The notes below the pieces were generated by a model. The model searched no databases. It was not told the origin of the DNA and saw only the letters and a program-made list of their open reading frames with translations. From Thalassotalea mangrovi (GTDB lineage: Bacteria > Pseudomonadota > Gammaproteobacteria > Enterobacterales > Alteromonadaceae), in contig NZ_SWDB01000011.1 of the NCBI RefSeq assembly GCF_005116735.1, positions 124,001 through 188,000 on the forward strand: a stretch of DNA of 64,000 nt, in the 5' to 3' direction. The translations under genes were made by a program, and so were the position numbers. Positions 1 through 8,928 of this stretch are shown here, in pieces; position 1 is the first letter of the stretch, and the number at the start of each line of letters is the position of its first letter.

Positions 1-126
1 TTAACGATTAATACCAATTTAATCAATATATACTTTTATACAACACAGCTATTTCATCGTCGTGATGGCAATTATCAACTAACCGGCACATTGCGACGTC
101 TGTGTAACCCTTTTGGATCTTAAAAT
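1..126. other. Upstream region of ubiG, nothing identified
   Basis: AT-rich non-coding DNA before ubiG. It contains TAATACCAAT, the outer word of the 275-bp palindromic element found elsewhere in this window, but the rest of that element is absent here. No gene or convincing promoter was recognised. Confidence 0.4.
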
Positions 127-840
127 ATGAGCCAACCCGTAAACGTAAATCCGCAAGAAATTGAGAAATTTGAAAAAGTAGCCAGCCAGTGGTGGGATCC
201 GGAAGGCGATTTTAAGCCTCTGCATCAAATTAATCCGCTACGACTGAGTTTCATCCAGTCCCACTGTGGTTCATTATTCGATATGACCAGTATCGATGTT
301 GGCTGTGGTGGCGGTATTCTCGCCGAAAGCATGGCTCGTATAGGCGCTAAAGTCACAGGTATCGACCTTGGTGAAGAACCTCTGAACATAGCTAAGTTAC
401 ATGCTTTGGAAGCCGGTGTTGAGCTCGATTATGAGAAAATCCCTGTCGAAGAAAAAGCCCAGCAGTTGCCAGAACATTTTGATTTAGTGACTTGCATGGA
501 AATGCTTGAGCATGTTCCCGACCCACAATCCATTGTCAGGGCCTGTGCAGCCATGGTAAAACCCGGCGGTAAAGCGTTTTTCTCGACCCTAAACAAGACC
601 ACCAAGTCTTACCTTCTCGCCATTGTTGCAGCAGAGAAACTGCTGAAACTGGTACCAGATGGCACCCATGACTGGAATCACTTTATCCGCCCTTCACAAT
701 TGATCGGCTGGGCGGAGTCCGCTGGACTGCGTTGCATCGATGCCACCGGCATTCATTACAACCCGATCAATCAAAACCATAAATTGGCGCCGGGCCTTGA
801 TGTCAATTACATTCTCGCCTTTGAAAAGCCAGCGCAGTAA
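127..840 (+). CDS. ubiG: Ubiquinone biosynthesis O-methyltransferase UbiG
   Basis: A SAM-dependent methyltransferase that performs both O-methylation steps of ubiquinone synthesis (on the polyprenyl-catechol and on demethylubiquinol). The 237 residues match the family length. Residues 17-30 carry the characteristic [15 protein letters not shown] segment, motif I is [10 protein letters not shown] at 58-67, and the acidic residue that binds the SAM ribose is D80 in the segment VTGID. The post-motif [11 protein letters not shown] segment is also intact. The ATG at 127 follows a purine-poor leader, so the start rests on the N-terminal match to the family. A hairpin follows the stop, suggesting a single-gene transcript. 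Confidence 0.95.
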   Translation: MSQPVNVNPQEIEKFEKVASQWWDPEGDFKPLHQINPLRLSFIQSHCGSLFDMTSIDVGCGGGILAESMARIGAKVTGIDLGEEPLNIAKLHALEAGVELDYEKIPVEEKAQQLPEHFDLVTCMEMLEHVPDPQSIVRACAAMVKPGGKAFFSTLNKTTKSYLLAIVAAEKLLKLVPDGTHDWNHFIRPSQLIGWAESAGLRCIDATGIHYNPINQNHKLAPGLDVNYILAFEKPAQ

Positions 841-860
841 TCGACCGTCCCGATTTAACG

Positions 861-897
861 ATATGGCCAGTTGATCCTTGCTGGCCGTATTTCGTTT
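861..897 (+). terminator. Probable terminator of ubiG
   Basis: The arms ATATGGCCAG and CTGGCCGTAT form a 10-bp stem with one G-U wobble around a 10-nt loop. The tail TTCGTTT is only partly U-rich, so the call is moderate. Confidence 0.5.
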
Positions 898-1015
898 GAT
901 AATAATCTATAGACTGAATACCTGGTGGTAGTAACAAACAAGATGGTGTGCTTGGCGGACAACAGAGCACCTGGAGTCTTCTTTTTAACAAACAGACAGG
1001 TTAACTAATTCACTC

Positions 1016-1681
1016 ATGAAGCACTGGCACAATAAAGGCATACTGTTTGATCTGGATGGCACACTGGTTGACACAGCGGTCGACTTGCATGCGGTGTTAA
1101 ATCAGCTTCTGGCTGACCACGGGCGCCCCAAAGTATCGCTGGAGAAGATCACCCCAATCGGATCCGATGGTATCTATCCGCTGCTCGACCTCGGCTTTGA
1201 GCAAGCGCTTAATCAAGCCGATAAAGAGTGTTTAAGAGCCGAGTTCATTGCCATTTACCAACAACACCCTACTCGCTTTAGCCAGTTATTCGATGGCATT
1301 GAGGACATCCTGACGACGCTTAACGCGCATCAGGTACCCTGGGGGATTGTCACGAACAAACCAACCAGCCTCACATTACCCTTGCTGGAAAAGTTTGCCG
1401 TATTAACCCACTCAAACGTTCTTGTCTGTGGCGACACCCTGGCATTCAGAAAACCTCATCCGGCGCCCATGCATCATGCCCAACAAGCGCTTGCTATTGG
1501 CGATTCAGGTAACATTCTCTATGTAGGAGATGCAAGACGGGATATTGACGCCGGTAATGCCGCCAAAATGCACACAGCAATCGCCTCATGGGGTTATATT
1601 AGCAAGGACAATGACGTTACTGACTGGGGGGCGAGATACATTATCAGTCATCCACGAGAACTCTTAGAGCTTACTATTTGA
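1016..1681 (+). CDS. gph: HAD-family phosphatase, phosphoglycolate phosphatase type
   Basis: A haloacid dehalogenase hydrolase, probably acting on 2-phosphoglycolate or a similar small phosphate ester in the cytosol. Motif I is FDLDGTLVDT at residues 11-20, with D12 as nucleophile and D14 as acid/base. Motif II is the Thr of IVTNKPT, motif III the Lys in AFRKPHP, and motif IV GDARRDIDAG. The 221 residues and a helical cap after motif I fit the Gph/MupP group. It follows ubiG on the same strand, an arrangement seen in many gammaproteobacteria, where this enzyme may instead be MupP (MurNAc-6-phosphate phosphatase). Sequence reading cannot separate these substrates. Confidence 0.85.
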   Translation: MKHWHNKGILFDLDGTLVDTAVDLHAVLNQLLADHGRPKVSLEKITPIGSDGIYPLLDLGFEQALNQADKECLRAEFIAIYQQHPTRFSQLFDGIEDILTTLNAHQVPWGIVTNKPTSLTLPLLEKFAVLTHSNVLVCGDTLAFRKPHPAPMHHAQQALAIGDSGNILYVGDARRDIDAGNAAKMHTAIASWGYISKDNDVTDWGARYIISHPRELLELTI

Positions 1682-1922
1682 ACGAATTGAATAAACAATA
1701 ATCAGCAAGGTAAGAATTTGTTTTTCTTATGGTATTTTAAAGTCAATTGAAACTCGATAAGCGGCTGAAAAAATAATGCCTGAAATGGCTAAAATAATTT
1801 TAATTTAATATTTATCGCTTGCATTTTATATAGGGTGACTTTGACAGGAGCTAGTAAGTTAGTTACCACTAACCAAAATTATCTAACTAATTTCATCGTA
1901 AATAAATGCCGCTTTACAGGGG

Positions 1923-1951
1923 TTGCAATAACCGTCAAACCTCATTATCTT
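1923..1951 (+). promoter_or_regulatory. Candidate sigma70 promoter of nrdA
   Basis: A -35-like TTGCAA (1923-1928) and a -10-like TATCTT (1946-1951) are separated by 17 bp. The -10 lies inside the first NrdR box, the geometry expected for repression. Neither hexamer is a perfect match. Confidence 0.4.
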
Positions 1952-1987
1952 GTGACTATATCTTGTAATACCCCCTAGATATTGTGC
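1940..1987 (+). promoter_or_regulatory. Pair of NrdR boxes
   Basis: Box 1 (1940-1955, CCTCATTATCTTGTGA) and box 2 (1972-1987, CCCCTAGATATTGTGC) each match the known NrdR consensus ACACWATATATWGTGT at most core positions. They are separated by exactly 16 bp (32 bp start to start), the helically phased spacing known for NrdR operators. This predicts repression of the downstream ribonucleotide reductase genes by the ATP-cone repressor NrdR, which is not encoded in this window. Confidence 0.7.
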
Positions 1988-2101
1988 ATTTATTTTCAAC
2001 AGTCACTAGTGACGTGTTGACTTGGTTTAAACGGATCATCAAGTTTTATTGGTGGTTATCAATAAAAAAAATAAATATAAAACATTAATTACAGGTTTTT
2101 C

Positions 2102-4375
2102 ATGAACAGCAACCTCTTTGTAACCAAACGGAACGGGCAGAAAGAACCCATCGATTTAGACAAAATTCATAAAGTCATTGACTGGGCAGCTGAGGGACTA
2201 GAATCCGTTTCTGTGTCTCAAGTAGAGCTTAAATCACACATTCAATTCTATGATGGCATCAAAACGGAAGATATTCATGAAACCATCATCAAGGCAGCCG
2301 CTGACTTAATCAGTGAAGAAGCTCCGGATTATCAATATCTGGCTGCTCGCCTTGCGATCTTCCACCTGCGCAAAAAAGCTTACGGTAAGTATGAACCGCC
2401 GGCATTGCACGAGCATGTGTTGAAATTAGTTGAAGCTGGCAAATACGATAAGCATCTGATTGAAGATTATAGCGCTGAAGATTTTACCGCTATGGACAGT
2501 TTTATCGACCACGAGCGCGATAAAACTTTTAGCTATGCGGCTGTAAAACAGCTGGAAGGTAAATATCTGGTGCAAAACCGTGTAAACGGTGAAATTTATG
2601 AAAGCGCCCAGTTTTTATACGTACTGGTTGCGGCAAGTCTCTTTGCCAAGTATCCAAAGCAAACCCGGCTGGATTATGTCAAGGGTTTCTATGATGCAAT
2701 CTCTACCTTTAAGATTTCCCTGCCAACGCCAATTATGGCCGGTGTGCGGACGCCAACTCGTCAGTTCTCATCTTGCGTACTGATTGAAACCGGTGACAGT
2801 CTTGATTCCATCAATGCATCAACTAGTGCCATTGTAAAATACGTATCACAGCGCGCCGGGATTGGCATTAACGCCGGTCGCATTCGCGCCCTGGGTAGCT
2901 CTATTCGCAATGGTGAAGCCTTCCATACCGGCTGTATTCCATTTTATAAACACTTCCAGACAGCGGTTAAAAGCTGTTCGCAAGGTGGTGTTCGAGGTGG
3001 TGCAGCAACCCTGTTTTATCCACTATGGCACCTGGAAGTGGAAAGCCTGCTGGTACTGAAAAACAACCGCGGTGTTGAAGAAAACCGTGTTCGTCATCTC
3101 GATTATGGCGTGCAATTCAACAAACTCATGTATCAACGTTTGATCAAGGGCGATTACATCACCTTATTCAGTCCTTCGGATGTACCGGGCCTGTATGATG
3201 CCTTCTTCGAAGATCAGGAAAAATTTGAACAGCTGTATGTGAAATACGAAGCGGATGCATCGATTCGTAAAAAGCGCATCAAAGCCATCGAATTGTTCAC
3301 CTTGTTTGCTCAAGAGCGAGCGAGTACCGGCCGTATCTACCTGCAAAATGTTGATCACTGTAATACCCACAGCCCGTTTGACCCGACTGTTGCACCAGTT
3401 CGTCAATCAAACCTGTGCCTGGAAATTGCACTGCCAACCAAGCCATTGGAAGATGTTAACGATCCAAACGGTGAAATCGCTCTGTGTACCCTGTCAGCAT
3501 TTAACCTGGGCAAAATTGAGAGCCTGGATGAGCTGGAAGGCCTTGCTGATTTAGCCGTACGAGCGCTGGACAGCCTGCTGGATTACCAGGATTACCCGGT
3601 ACCGGCAGCGCATGCAGCCACGATGGGTCGTCGTACCTTAGGTATCGGTGTGATTAACTACGCTTACTACCTGGCGAAAAATGGTGTTTACTATTCAAAC
3701 GGCAGCGCCAATAACCTGACGCACCGCACGTTCGAAGCGATTCAGTATTACCTGCTGAAAGCATCAAACCAGCTGGCGATTGAACAAGGGGCTTGTCCTA
3801 AGTTCAATGAAACACGTCTGGCGCAAGGCATTTTACCAATCGATACCTACAAGAAAGAAATCGATAAGGTAACCAATGAGCCATTGCACCTTGACTGGGA
3901 AGGATTGCGTGAGAGCATTAAACAACACGGTGTTCGTAACTCAACCGTTTCTGCACTAATGCCATCAGAAACATCGTCGCAAATCTCAAATGCCACCAAT
4001 GGCATTGAGCCGCCACGAGGTCTTATCAGCATTAAAGCAAGTAAAGATGGCGTGCTTAAACAGGTAGTCCCTGAGTATGAGCGCCTGAAAGACAACTATG
4101 AGTTGTTGTGGAATATTCCAAGTAACGATGGTTATCTTGAACTGGTCGGTATCATGCAAAAGTTCGTTGACCAGACGATTTCCGCAAATACTAATTACGA
4201 CCCGTCAAAATTTGAAAATGGTAAAGTGCCGGTTAAGCAGATCCTTAAAGACATACTGCTGGCCTACAAGCTTGGCGTGAAAACCATGTACTACCATAAT
4301 ACCCGCGATGGTGCTGATGACAGCATGGGGGATATGGAAGACGATGGTTGTGCTGGCGGCGCTTGTAAGATATAA
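2102..4375 (+). CDS. nrdA: Class Ia ribonucleoside-diphosphate reductase, alpha subunit
   Basis: The catalytic subunit that reduces ribonucleoside diphosphates to deoxyribonucleotides in the cytosol. The 757 residues keep E. coli numbering: C225 and C462 (redox pair), N437, the thiyl-radical C439 and E441 are all present. The N-terminal ATP-cone (about residues 5-95, beginning LFVTKRNGQ) gives dATP activity control. The C-terminal tail ends CAGGACKI, with C750 and C755 as the shuttle cysteines reloaded by thioredoxin or glutaredoxin. It is followed by nrdB and yfaE on the same strand, the complete class Ia set. NrdR boxes lie about 115-160 bp upstream of the start. Confidence 0.98.
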   Translation: MNSNLFVTKRNGQKEPIDLDKIHKVIDWAAEGLESVSVSQVELKSHIQFYDGIKTEDIHETIIKAAADLISEEAPDYQYLAARLAIFHLRKKAYGKYEPPALHEHVLKLVEAGKYDKHLIEDYSAEDFTAMDSFIDHERDKTFSYAAVKQLEGKYLVQNRVNGEIYESAQFLYVLVAASLFAKYPKQTRLDYVKGFYDAISTFKISLPTPIMAGVRTPTRQFSSCVLIETGDSLDSINASTSAIVKYVSQRAGIGINAGRIRALGSSIRNGEAFHTGCIPFYKHFQTAVKSCSQGGVRGGAATLFYPLWHLEVESLLVLKNNRGVEENRVRHLDYGVQFNKLMYQRLIKGDYITLFSPSDVPGLYDAFFEDQEKFEQLYVKYEADASIRKKRIKAIELFTLFAQERASTGRIYLQNVDHCNTHSPFDPTVAPVRQSNLCLEIALPTKPLEDVNDPNGEIALCTLSAFNLGKIESLDELEGLADLAVRALDSLLDYQDYPVPAAHAATMGRRTLGIGVINYAYYLAKNGVYYSNGSANNLTHRTFEAIQYYLLKASNQLAIEQGACPKFNETRLAQGILPIDTYKKEIDKVTNEPLHLDWEGLRESIKQHGVRNSTVSALMPSETSSQISNATNGIEPPRGLISIKASKDGVLKQVVPEYERLKDNYELLWNIPSNDGYLELVGIMQKFVDQTISANTNYDPSKFENGKVPVKQILKDILLAYKLGVKTMYYHNTRDGADDSMGDMEDDGCAGGACKI

Positions 4376-4410
4376 CCAACAGGCCGTACACCACTGTTGA
4401 GAATTTTACA

Positions 4411-4454
4411 GAAACCCCAGTGTTCTTCCCCTTTAGGCACTGAGGTTTCTTTCG
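4411..4454 (+). terminator. Hairpin between nrdA and nrdB, possible attenuator
   Basis: The arms GAAACCCCAGTG (4411-4422) and CACTGAGGTTTC (4438-4449) form a 12-bp stem with a single mismatch, followed by TTTCGTTTT. It sits in the 134-bp gap before the true nrdB start. It could partly terminate or stabilise the nrdA message and so set the nrdA:nrdB ratio; that role is inference. Confidence 0.55.
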
Positions 4455-4509
4455 TTTTAAATTACCAAGGTTTTAGCAAGTTCCAGTGAGCGGAACTGCA
4501 GGAGCAATC

Positions 4510-5640
4510 ATGGCGTATTCAACGTTTAACCGAGTAAATAATGATCCATTACTCGAGCCAATGTTCATGGGTAACACAGTTAATGTCTCCCGTTATGATC
4601 AACAAAAACATCCAATTTTCGAGAAGTTAATCGAAAAACAACTGAGCTTTTTCTGGCGTCCGGAAGAAGTCGATATTTCTAAGGACCGTGCTGACTGGCA
4701 ATCACTGACTAAGTCAGAACGGCATATCTTTATCTCCAACCTGAAGTATCAGACGTTATTGGACTCCATTGCAGCACGCAGCGTTAATGTCTGTTTGTTA
4801 CCCTTGGTATCAATTCCGGAGTTAGAAACCTGGATTGAAACCTGGGGCTTTTACGAGACTATCCACTCGCGCTCTTATACACACATTCTGCGCAATCTGT
4901 TTACGGATCCAAGCGAAGTGTTTGATGATATTGTTATCAATGAAAACATCTTAAATCGCGCCAGCGCCATTTCGCAGTATTTCGATCGCCTGATTCTGCT
5001 TTCGCAACTGTATCAGTCACAGGGCGAAGGAACTTACGATATCGAAGGTGAGCAGGTCATCGTTTCACAGCGCGAAATCAAAAAGGCACTGTATCTTTCT
5101 GTATGTTCAACTAATGCCCTGGAAGCGATACGTTTCTATGTGTCTTTTGCCTGTTCATTTGCCTTTGCTGAGCGTGAGCTTTTGGAAGGCAACGCAAAAA
5201 TCATCAAGCTAATTGCTCGTGATGAAGCCGTGCATTTGACCGCGACCCAGCACATTTTAAATTTGTGGGCGAGTGGCAAAGATGATCCGGAAATGGCTGA
5301 GATTGCCAAAGAGCTACATGACGAAGGCTTGGCATTGTTTTTAGATGTGATCGAGCAGGAAAAACAATGGGCGGATTATCTGTTCAAAGACGGTTCAATG
5401 ATTGGTTTAAATGCTGAGATCTTAAAACAATATATCGAATACCTGTCAAATCAGCGCTTAATCGCCATTGGTTATGAACCGCAGTTCGCCGTCAAATCCA
5501 ACCCATTGCCGTGGATTAATGCTTACCTTTCGAGCGACAATGTTCAGGTGGCACCACAAGAGACGGAAATTTCTTCATATCTGGTTGGTCAGACTGACAG
5601 TGCGGTTGACAGCAGTGACTTCGAAGACTTCGATTTGTAA
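4510..5640 (+). CDS. nrdB: Class Ia ribonucleoside-diphosphate reductase, beta subunit
   Basis: The radical-generating subunit carrying the diferric-tyrosyl cofactor used by NrdA. The ATG at 4510 is chosen over an in-frame GTG at 4486 because AGGAG sits 5 nt upstream and because the protein then has 376 residues and begins MAYSTF, as in E. coli NrdB. Iron ligands D85, E116 and H119 and the radical tyrosine Y123 are present (one higher than the Met-less literature numbering), in EETIHS-like context [10 protein letters not shown]. The C-terminal tail that docks NrdA, ending SDFEDFDL, is conserved in character. yfaE follows 12 bp downstream. Confidence 0.97.
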   Translation: MAYSTFNRVNNDPLLEPMFMGNTVNVSRYDQQKHPIFEKLIEKQLSFFWRPEEVDISKDRADWQSLTKSERHIFISNLKYQTLLDSIAARSVNVCLLPLVSIPELETWIETWGFYETIHSRSYTHILRNLFTDPSEVFDDIVINENILNRASAISQYFDRLILLSQLYQSQGEGTYDIEGEQVIVSQREIKKALYLSVCSTNALEAIRFYVSFACSFAFAERELLEGNAKIIKLIARDEAVHLTATQHILNLWASGKDDPEMAEIAKELHDEGLALFLDVIEQEKQWADYLFKDGSMIGLNAEILKQYIEYLSNQRLIAIGYEPQFAVKSNPLPWINAYLSSDNVQVAPQETEISSYLVGQTDSAVDSSDFEDFDL

Positions 5641-5652
5641 ACCTGCAGCATA

Positions 5653-5919
5653 ATGGGTAACAAAGTTTGCGTGAATGAGCGGATGATTGACTGTGAGTTT
5701 GATCTTCAGGCACATAAAAATTTACTGGAATTTTTTGAGCAGCAAAATATTGAAGCCCATTATCACTGCCGCGACGGGTTCTGTGGAGCCTGTCGCGTTG
5801 AATTACTGCAAGGCTCAGTGGCATACACCAATGGTGAGCCACTGGCATTTATTCGTGAAGGGGAAATTCTCCTGTGCTGCAGTGTACCTACCTCAGATAT
5901 AAAACTTTCCTGCGATTAA
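5653..5919 (+). CDS. yfaE: YfaE-type [2Fe-2S] ferredoxin for NrdB cofactor maintenance
   Basis: A small plant-type ferredoxin that supplies electrons to assemble or repair the diferric-tyrosyl radical of NrdB. The 88 residues contain C39-x4-C44-x2-C47 in HCRDGFCGACR plus a fourth ligand in the adjacent pair C75/C76, the [2Fe-2S] signature. The gene begins 12 bp after nrdB and almost certainly shares its transcript, matching the conserved nrdA-nrdB-yfaE order in enterobacteria. It converges on the next gene; no clear terminator was seen in the 93-bp gap. Confidence 0.93.
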   Translation: MGNKVCVNERMIDCEFDLQAHKNLLEFFEQQNIEAHYHCRDGFCGACRVELLQGSVAYTNGEPLAFIREGEILLCCSVPTSDIKLSCD

Positions 5920-6012
5920 CGATTGTTTCTATTTAAACCTGTTCATTCTTCGCTGAGATGACCATAATATCACTTGCTCACAGCAGCGCACTGCCCTCTT
6001 TTGCAGGCAGCA

Positions 6013-6552
6013 CTAATCAAGCAAAGTATAATGTTTCTTTACATCATCAATAAATGCCTGCCAGGTCTCATCAGGTTGCCAAATCGCTAATAAATCCCGT
6101 TTAGCCGTTTCATCCGACTCATTTAACTGAGTTACCCGATAAAGATAGGTAAAAACAGAGCCACGCCAGTTTAATTTACAATGAGTTAGAGTAATGCCTT
6201 CACTACCTCTGTCGTCCTGCATCGCCGCTACGTATTGCTCAAAGTCTGCCAGGGTTGGGTTTTCCCAGATCACGGGAATATTGACATAAACCAACCCCAG
6301 ATCCGTCGTCAATGTCTGTTCTTCGCTGCGATCCCCAGGAATTAAATCAATGACCTTAGTTACCCCAGAGGCCTTTAATGCAGCAAACTGGTTTCTGTCT
6401 GGCAGGCCTGAACTCATCATTTTGGCATTGTTTACCTGATAATTCTTTAATTCAGCTAAAGCCATTTGCGAGTCGGCCGCGGTTGCTATTGCCAACGTTA
6501 AGTTAGCGAAATTAATAGCAATCAAGGTCAAAATAAAACGCAGGTTTTTCAT
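6013..6552 (-). CDS. Exported protein-tyrosine-phosphatase-like protein with shortened P-loop
   Basis: A 179-residue protein with a signal peptide (about residues 1-25) followed by a dual-specificity-phosphatase/DUF442-like fold: SSGLPDRNQF near 47-56, a VIDLIPGD strand near 67-74, and a P-loop-like THCKLNWRGS at 123-132. Canonical tyrosine phosphatases have HC-x5-R; here C125 and R130 are separated by only four residues. This resembles an uncharacterised marine subgroup as I recall it, so catalysis is uncertain. It stands alone on the minus strand, convergent with yfaE, and probably acts in the periplasm. Confidence 0.65.
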   Translation of the reverse strand: MKNLRFILTLIAINFANLTLAIATAADSQMALAELKNYQVNNAKMMSSGLPDRNQFAALKASGVTKVIDLIPGDRSEEQTLTTDLGLVYVNIPVIWENPTLADFEQYVAAMQDDRGSEGITLTHCKLNWRGSVFTYLYRVTQLNESDETAKRDLLAIWQPDETWQAFIDDVKKHYTLLD

Positions 6553-6584
6553 GTGGCTGTCCTTTATGTGAATACATCGTCTGA

Positions 6585-6971
6585 TTAATCTGAATATCTT
6601 TTAGTCACTCGCCATGGCGGATTCAGGCGATTTTCACCCGCCCAGTAAAGTTTAATTATGTTATTACTCGGGTCTTTTAATATGGCTTCGCGCCACAGGT
6701 ACCTTTGATCTTCTGGTTCCTGGTCAAATTCGATGCCTCGTTGCTTTAACGTTGCGACCAGGGTATCGAGATCTCTATGCTCAAAATATATCACTGATCC
6801 GTTGTGCACTGGTTCATCTTGCAGTGCCAGTGAAAATGTCCCGTCTCCGTCGGGACAGATAAACCTGGCATAGTGTGGTGTGTCGACAATTTGAGTAAAA
6901 CCCAGGGTCAGATAAAAATGTACCGACTGCTCCATGTCATTAACAGGTAGTGTGATTTGATTTAAGTTCAT
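6585..6971 (-). CDS. VOC-family (glyoxalase/bleomycin-resistance fold) protein
   Basis: A single vicinal-oxygen-chelate domain of 128 residues, starting MNLNQITLPVNDMEQSVHFY, typical of the first beta-alpha-beta module. The second half carries the usual D-P-x-N-N-I-I-K-L motif (DPSNNIIKLYW). The ATG at 6971 is preferred to an upstream ATG at 6989 because GAGGG lies about 5 nt before it and because family members start at this point. Metal ligands and substrate cannot be assigned. It lies 32 bp upstream of the phosphatase-like gene on the same strand and may be cotranscribed with it. Confidence 0.75.
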   Translation of the reverse strand: MNLNQITLPVNDMEQSVHFYLTLGFTQIVDTPHYARFICPDGDGTFSLALQDEPVHNGSVIYFEHRDLDTLVATLKQRGIEFDQEPEDQRYLWREAILKDPSNNIIKLYWAGENRLNPPWRVTKRYSD

Positions 6972-7087
6972 AAATCCCTCTACAAGCATTCATTGTGGAA
7001 CATAGCCAACTGTTTAGATTTATAGCCCCCAATTTTTAGATGGTCTATATTTCCTAACGTTGACTCTGTCCTTACTGATGAAATCGC

Positions 7088-8152
7088 TTAAATCTTAAAA
7101 TCTAATTGAATATATAAAGTAGCTTTAACCGCTACCCCACCCTCAAACTTAGGGGCATATCGCCATTGTTTTATCGCATCAAGACTTTCTTGGATAAAGT
7201 ATTTTTTATCACTGGAAGCGATTACACTAGGCTCAACAACAAAGCCTTGTTCATCAACCTGGAACTCTACCTGAACCCATCCCTCTAGATTTCTTCTTAC
7301 AGCTTCAGAGGGATAAAGCGGCTCTACACGGTATAAGGGTACTTGTTCCTGGTTAGGATCCCAGGGCGTCATTTTTCCAATAGCAACGCAATGCTCAGTA
7401 GCCTTATCGCTATTTTTCCTATTTTCGTATGCGCCGACAAGAAATGCTCTGCTTGATAATTCGTAGGGGTGCGTAACACCATCAATTGACTCGAAAATTT
7501 CAACATTCTGTTCCAATATTTCGATGCTTTTCTTTATTTTTCCTTGATTGCGATAATACTGTGCTAACCAAATCCTTGCTTCAATGAGTCTTACATCGTC
7601 TTTTGGCAACTCTGCTTGAAATTCCTTATATGCTTTTAGAATTGTGCGACTGGTAGAACCGGGAATCGACAATAGCACTTGTCCAATTCTTAGCTTAATC
7701 GTTGCACTGGCCAGAGGATCTGTATCATAAAGTTCGTCCGCGATATCAAGGGCTTTATGGGCATAGCTCCTAACATACCATCTATCGTTTCCTAAATTAC
7801 TCTTGGCCTGTTGATAATAAATATCGGCGATTTCTACAGAGTTCTCCGGGTATGTTAGCTTGTATATTGACAAGGCTTGTTCAAAAAGTGCATTTATCTG
7901 GTCATAGTTGTCCCTCAACTCATAGGCATAATTCAACGCAAGGGAGCCGCAGTTGATATTTTCTTGACCATAATACTCACACCCTAATTTGTAACTTTTC
8001 TGTGCTAAGTTGCGGCGAATACTTATATCACGGTCCTGCACGGCTTTTTGATAGTCCTGATATGTATTTTGAAATTGTGTTTGTAAATCATCCTGAGCGA
8101 ATGAAGTTAGTGATAATGACAATAATGAGGGAAACAACAATCCTTTTAGCAC
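7088..8152 (-). CDS. TonB C-terminal domain protein with TPR-like repeats
   Basis: A 354-residue exported protein. The N-terminus (MLKGLLFPSLLSLSLTSFAQ) reads as a cleavable signal peptide. Residues about 25-250 are helical TPR-like repeats with Y-x2-A/G-x3-Y patterns (CEYYGQENINCGSLALNYAY, IYYQQAKSNLG). The last 90 or so residues form a TonB C-terminal domain (YRVEPLYPSEAVRRNLEG, WVQVEFQVDEQG, IKQWRYAPK). Unlike a classical TonB it lacks a membrane anchor and Pro-rich spanner, so it is unlikely to energise receptors directly. No exbB or exbD lies nearby. The function is unknown. Confidence 0.75.
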   Translation of the reverse strand: MLKGLLFPSLLSLSLTSFAQDDLQTQFQNTYQDYQKAVQDRDISIRRNLAQKSYKLGCEYYGQENINCGSLALNYAYELRDNYDQINALFEQALSIYKLTYPENSVEIADIYYQQAKSNLGNDRWYVRSYAHKALDIADELYDTDPLASATIKLRIGQVLLSIPGSTSRTILKAYKEFQAELPKDDVRLIEARIWLAQYYRNQGKIKKSIEILEQNVEIFESIDGVTHPYELSSRAFLVGAYENRKNSDKATEHCVAIGKMTPWDPNQEQVPLYRVEPLYPSEAVRRNLEGWVQVEFQVDEQGFVVEPSVIASSDKKYFIQESLDAIKQWRYAPKFEGGVAVKATLYIQLDFKI

Positions 8153-8298
8153 GGCATAATCCTTAATAAAGCTGCTTTAAGAAACCGAAATACGATATCA
8201 TAGTTGTTAAATTTAACGCAAAACAACAGCTAATATTTAATCGATTGTGAACTCGTAACCAGCGGGGCAAATATGCTTTACGACGAGGTAACAAATGG

Positions 8299-8736
8299 TC
8301 AACTGCTTTTATATCCTGGGGTTTCGCTGAGCAACTGTTTACTGCGCACAAAAATACCATTGCCACGGCCAATTTCCCTGCCCTGCTCGTCATAAACCAC
8401 GGCTTCTGCAATAAATTGGCTACGATTTTTATTAACGACGTTACCAATCGCTTTCATGGTTCCGATTGAAACAGGACGCGTCAGATAGGTAGTAAACGAA
8501 GTGGTCAGCACAAATACATCCGGTTCTAGCGAGTTGGCGGCAAAGAATGCCGCGTCATCAAGCATCTTAAAATACACACTGCCATGCACGGCACCAGCGC
8601 CATGGTGATATCTATTATCCAGGCTGATTACAATCTCTGACCGCCCTTCACTTACAGTCATTGTTGGTTGATAAAAGTCGTTAATTGGTGCGCAGGCATA
8701 CATGCGCTCTAATCGACGAAAATGTTGTTGCGTCAT
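8299..8736 (-). CDS. PaaI-type hotdog-fold thioesterase
   Basis: A 145-residue hotdog thioesterase, likely hydrolysing acyl- or aryl-CoA in the cytosol. The signature HGAGAVHGSVYFKMLDDAAFFAAN places the conserved HG-x3-F and acidic catalytic segment on the central helix, and TTSFTTYLTRPVSIG is the following strand. ATG at 8736 is chosen (a TTG lies two codons upstream), with TAGGT about 8 nt before it as a weak ribosome binding site. The gap to the next gene downstream (about 145 bp) argues against tight coupling. The substrate cannot be predicted. Confidence 0.8.
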   Translation of the reverse strand: MTQQHFRRLERMYACAPINDFYQPTMTVSEGRSEIVISLDNRYHHGAGAVHGSVYFKMLDDAAFFAANSLEPDVFVLTTSFTTYLTRPVSIGTMKAIGNVVNKNRSQFIAEAVVYDEQGREIGRGNGIFVRSKQLLSETPGYKSS

Positions 8737-8928
8737 GGCCAATACCTAACCCGGTAACTTAAATTCCTTATAGCCACGATAACACAATTATTTTTAGGAT
8801 ACAGAAACAGTTAGAGTAATGCCTGATACCGATACCGGTAATGTCAAGGGGCATACCTTTTCCAATAGATCATTCGTTTTATTAACATTCGCGCTTGTTA
8901 TTTACGAAAAAATCCCAATGATTAATAT

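Larger units (their letters stand above)
1682..2101. other. Regulatory region upstream of nrdA
   Basis: A 420-bp AT-rich non-coding stretch. It holds a pair of NrdR boxes and an overlapping promoter candidate, annotated separately. No open reading frame of interest and no riboswitch fold was seen in the rest. Confidence 0.6.

Noticed and set aside
1-126. A further copy of the 275-bp element
   Set aside because: Only TAATACCAAT matches; the rest of the element is absent.
803-991. Minus-strand frame across the ubiG 3' end
   Set aside because: It contains the ubiG terminator and has no ribosome binding site or family resemblance.
4486-4509. Upstream GTG start of nrdB
   Set aside because: The ATG at 4510 has AGGAG at correct spacing and gives exactly 376 residues, as in E. 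coli.
8163-8447. Minus-strand frame overlapping the thioesterase
   Set aside because: An out-of-frame shadow of the hotdog gene; the hotdog frame has a complete family signature.
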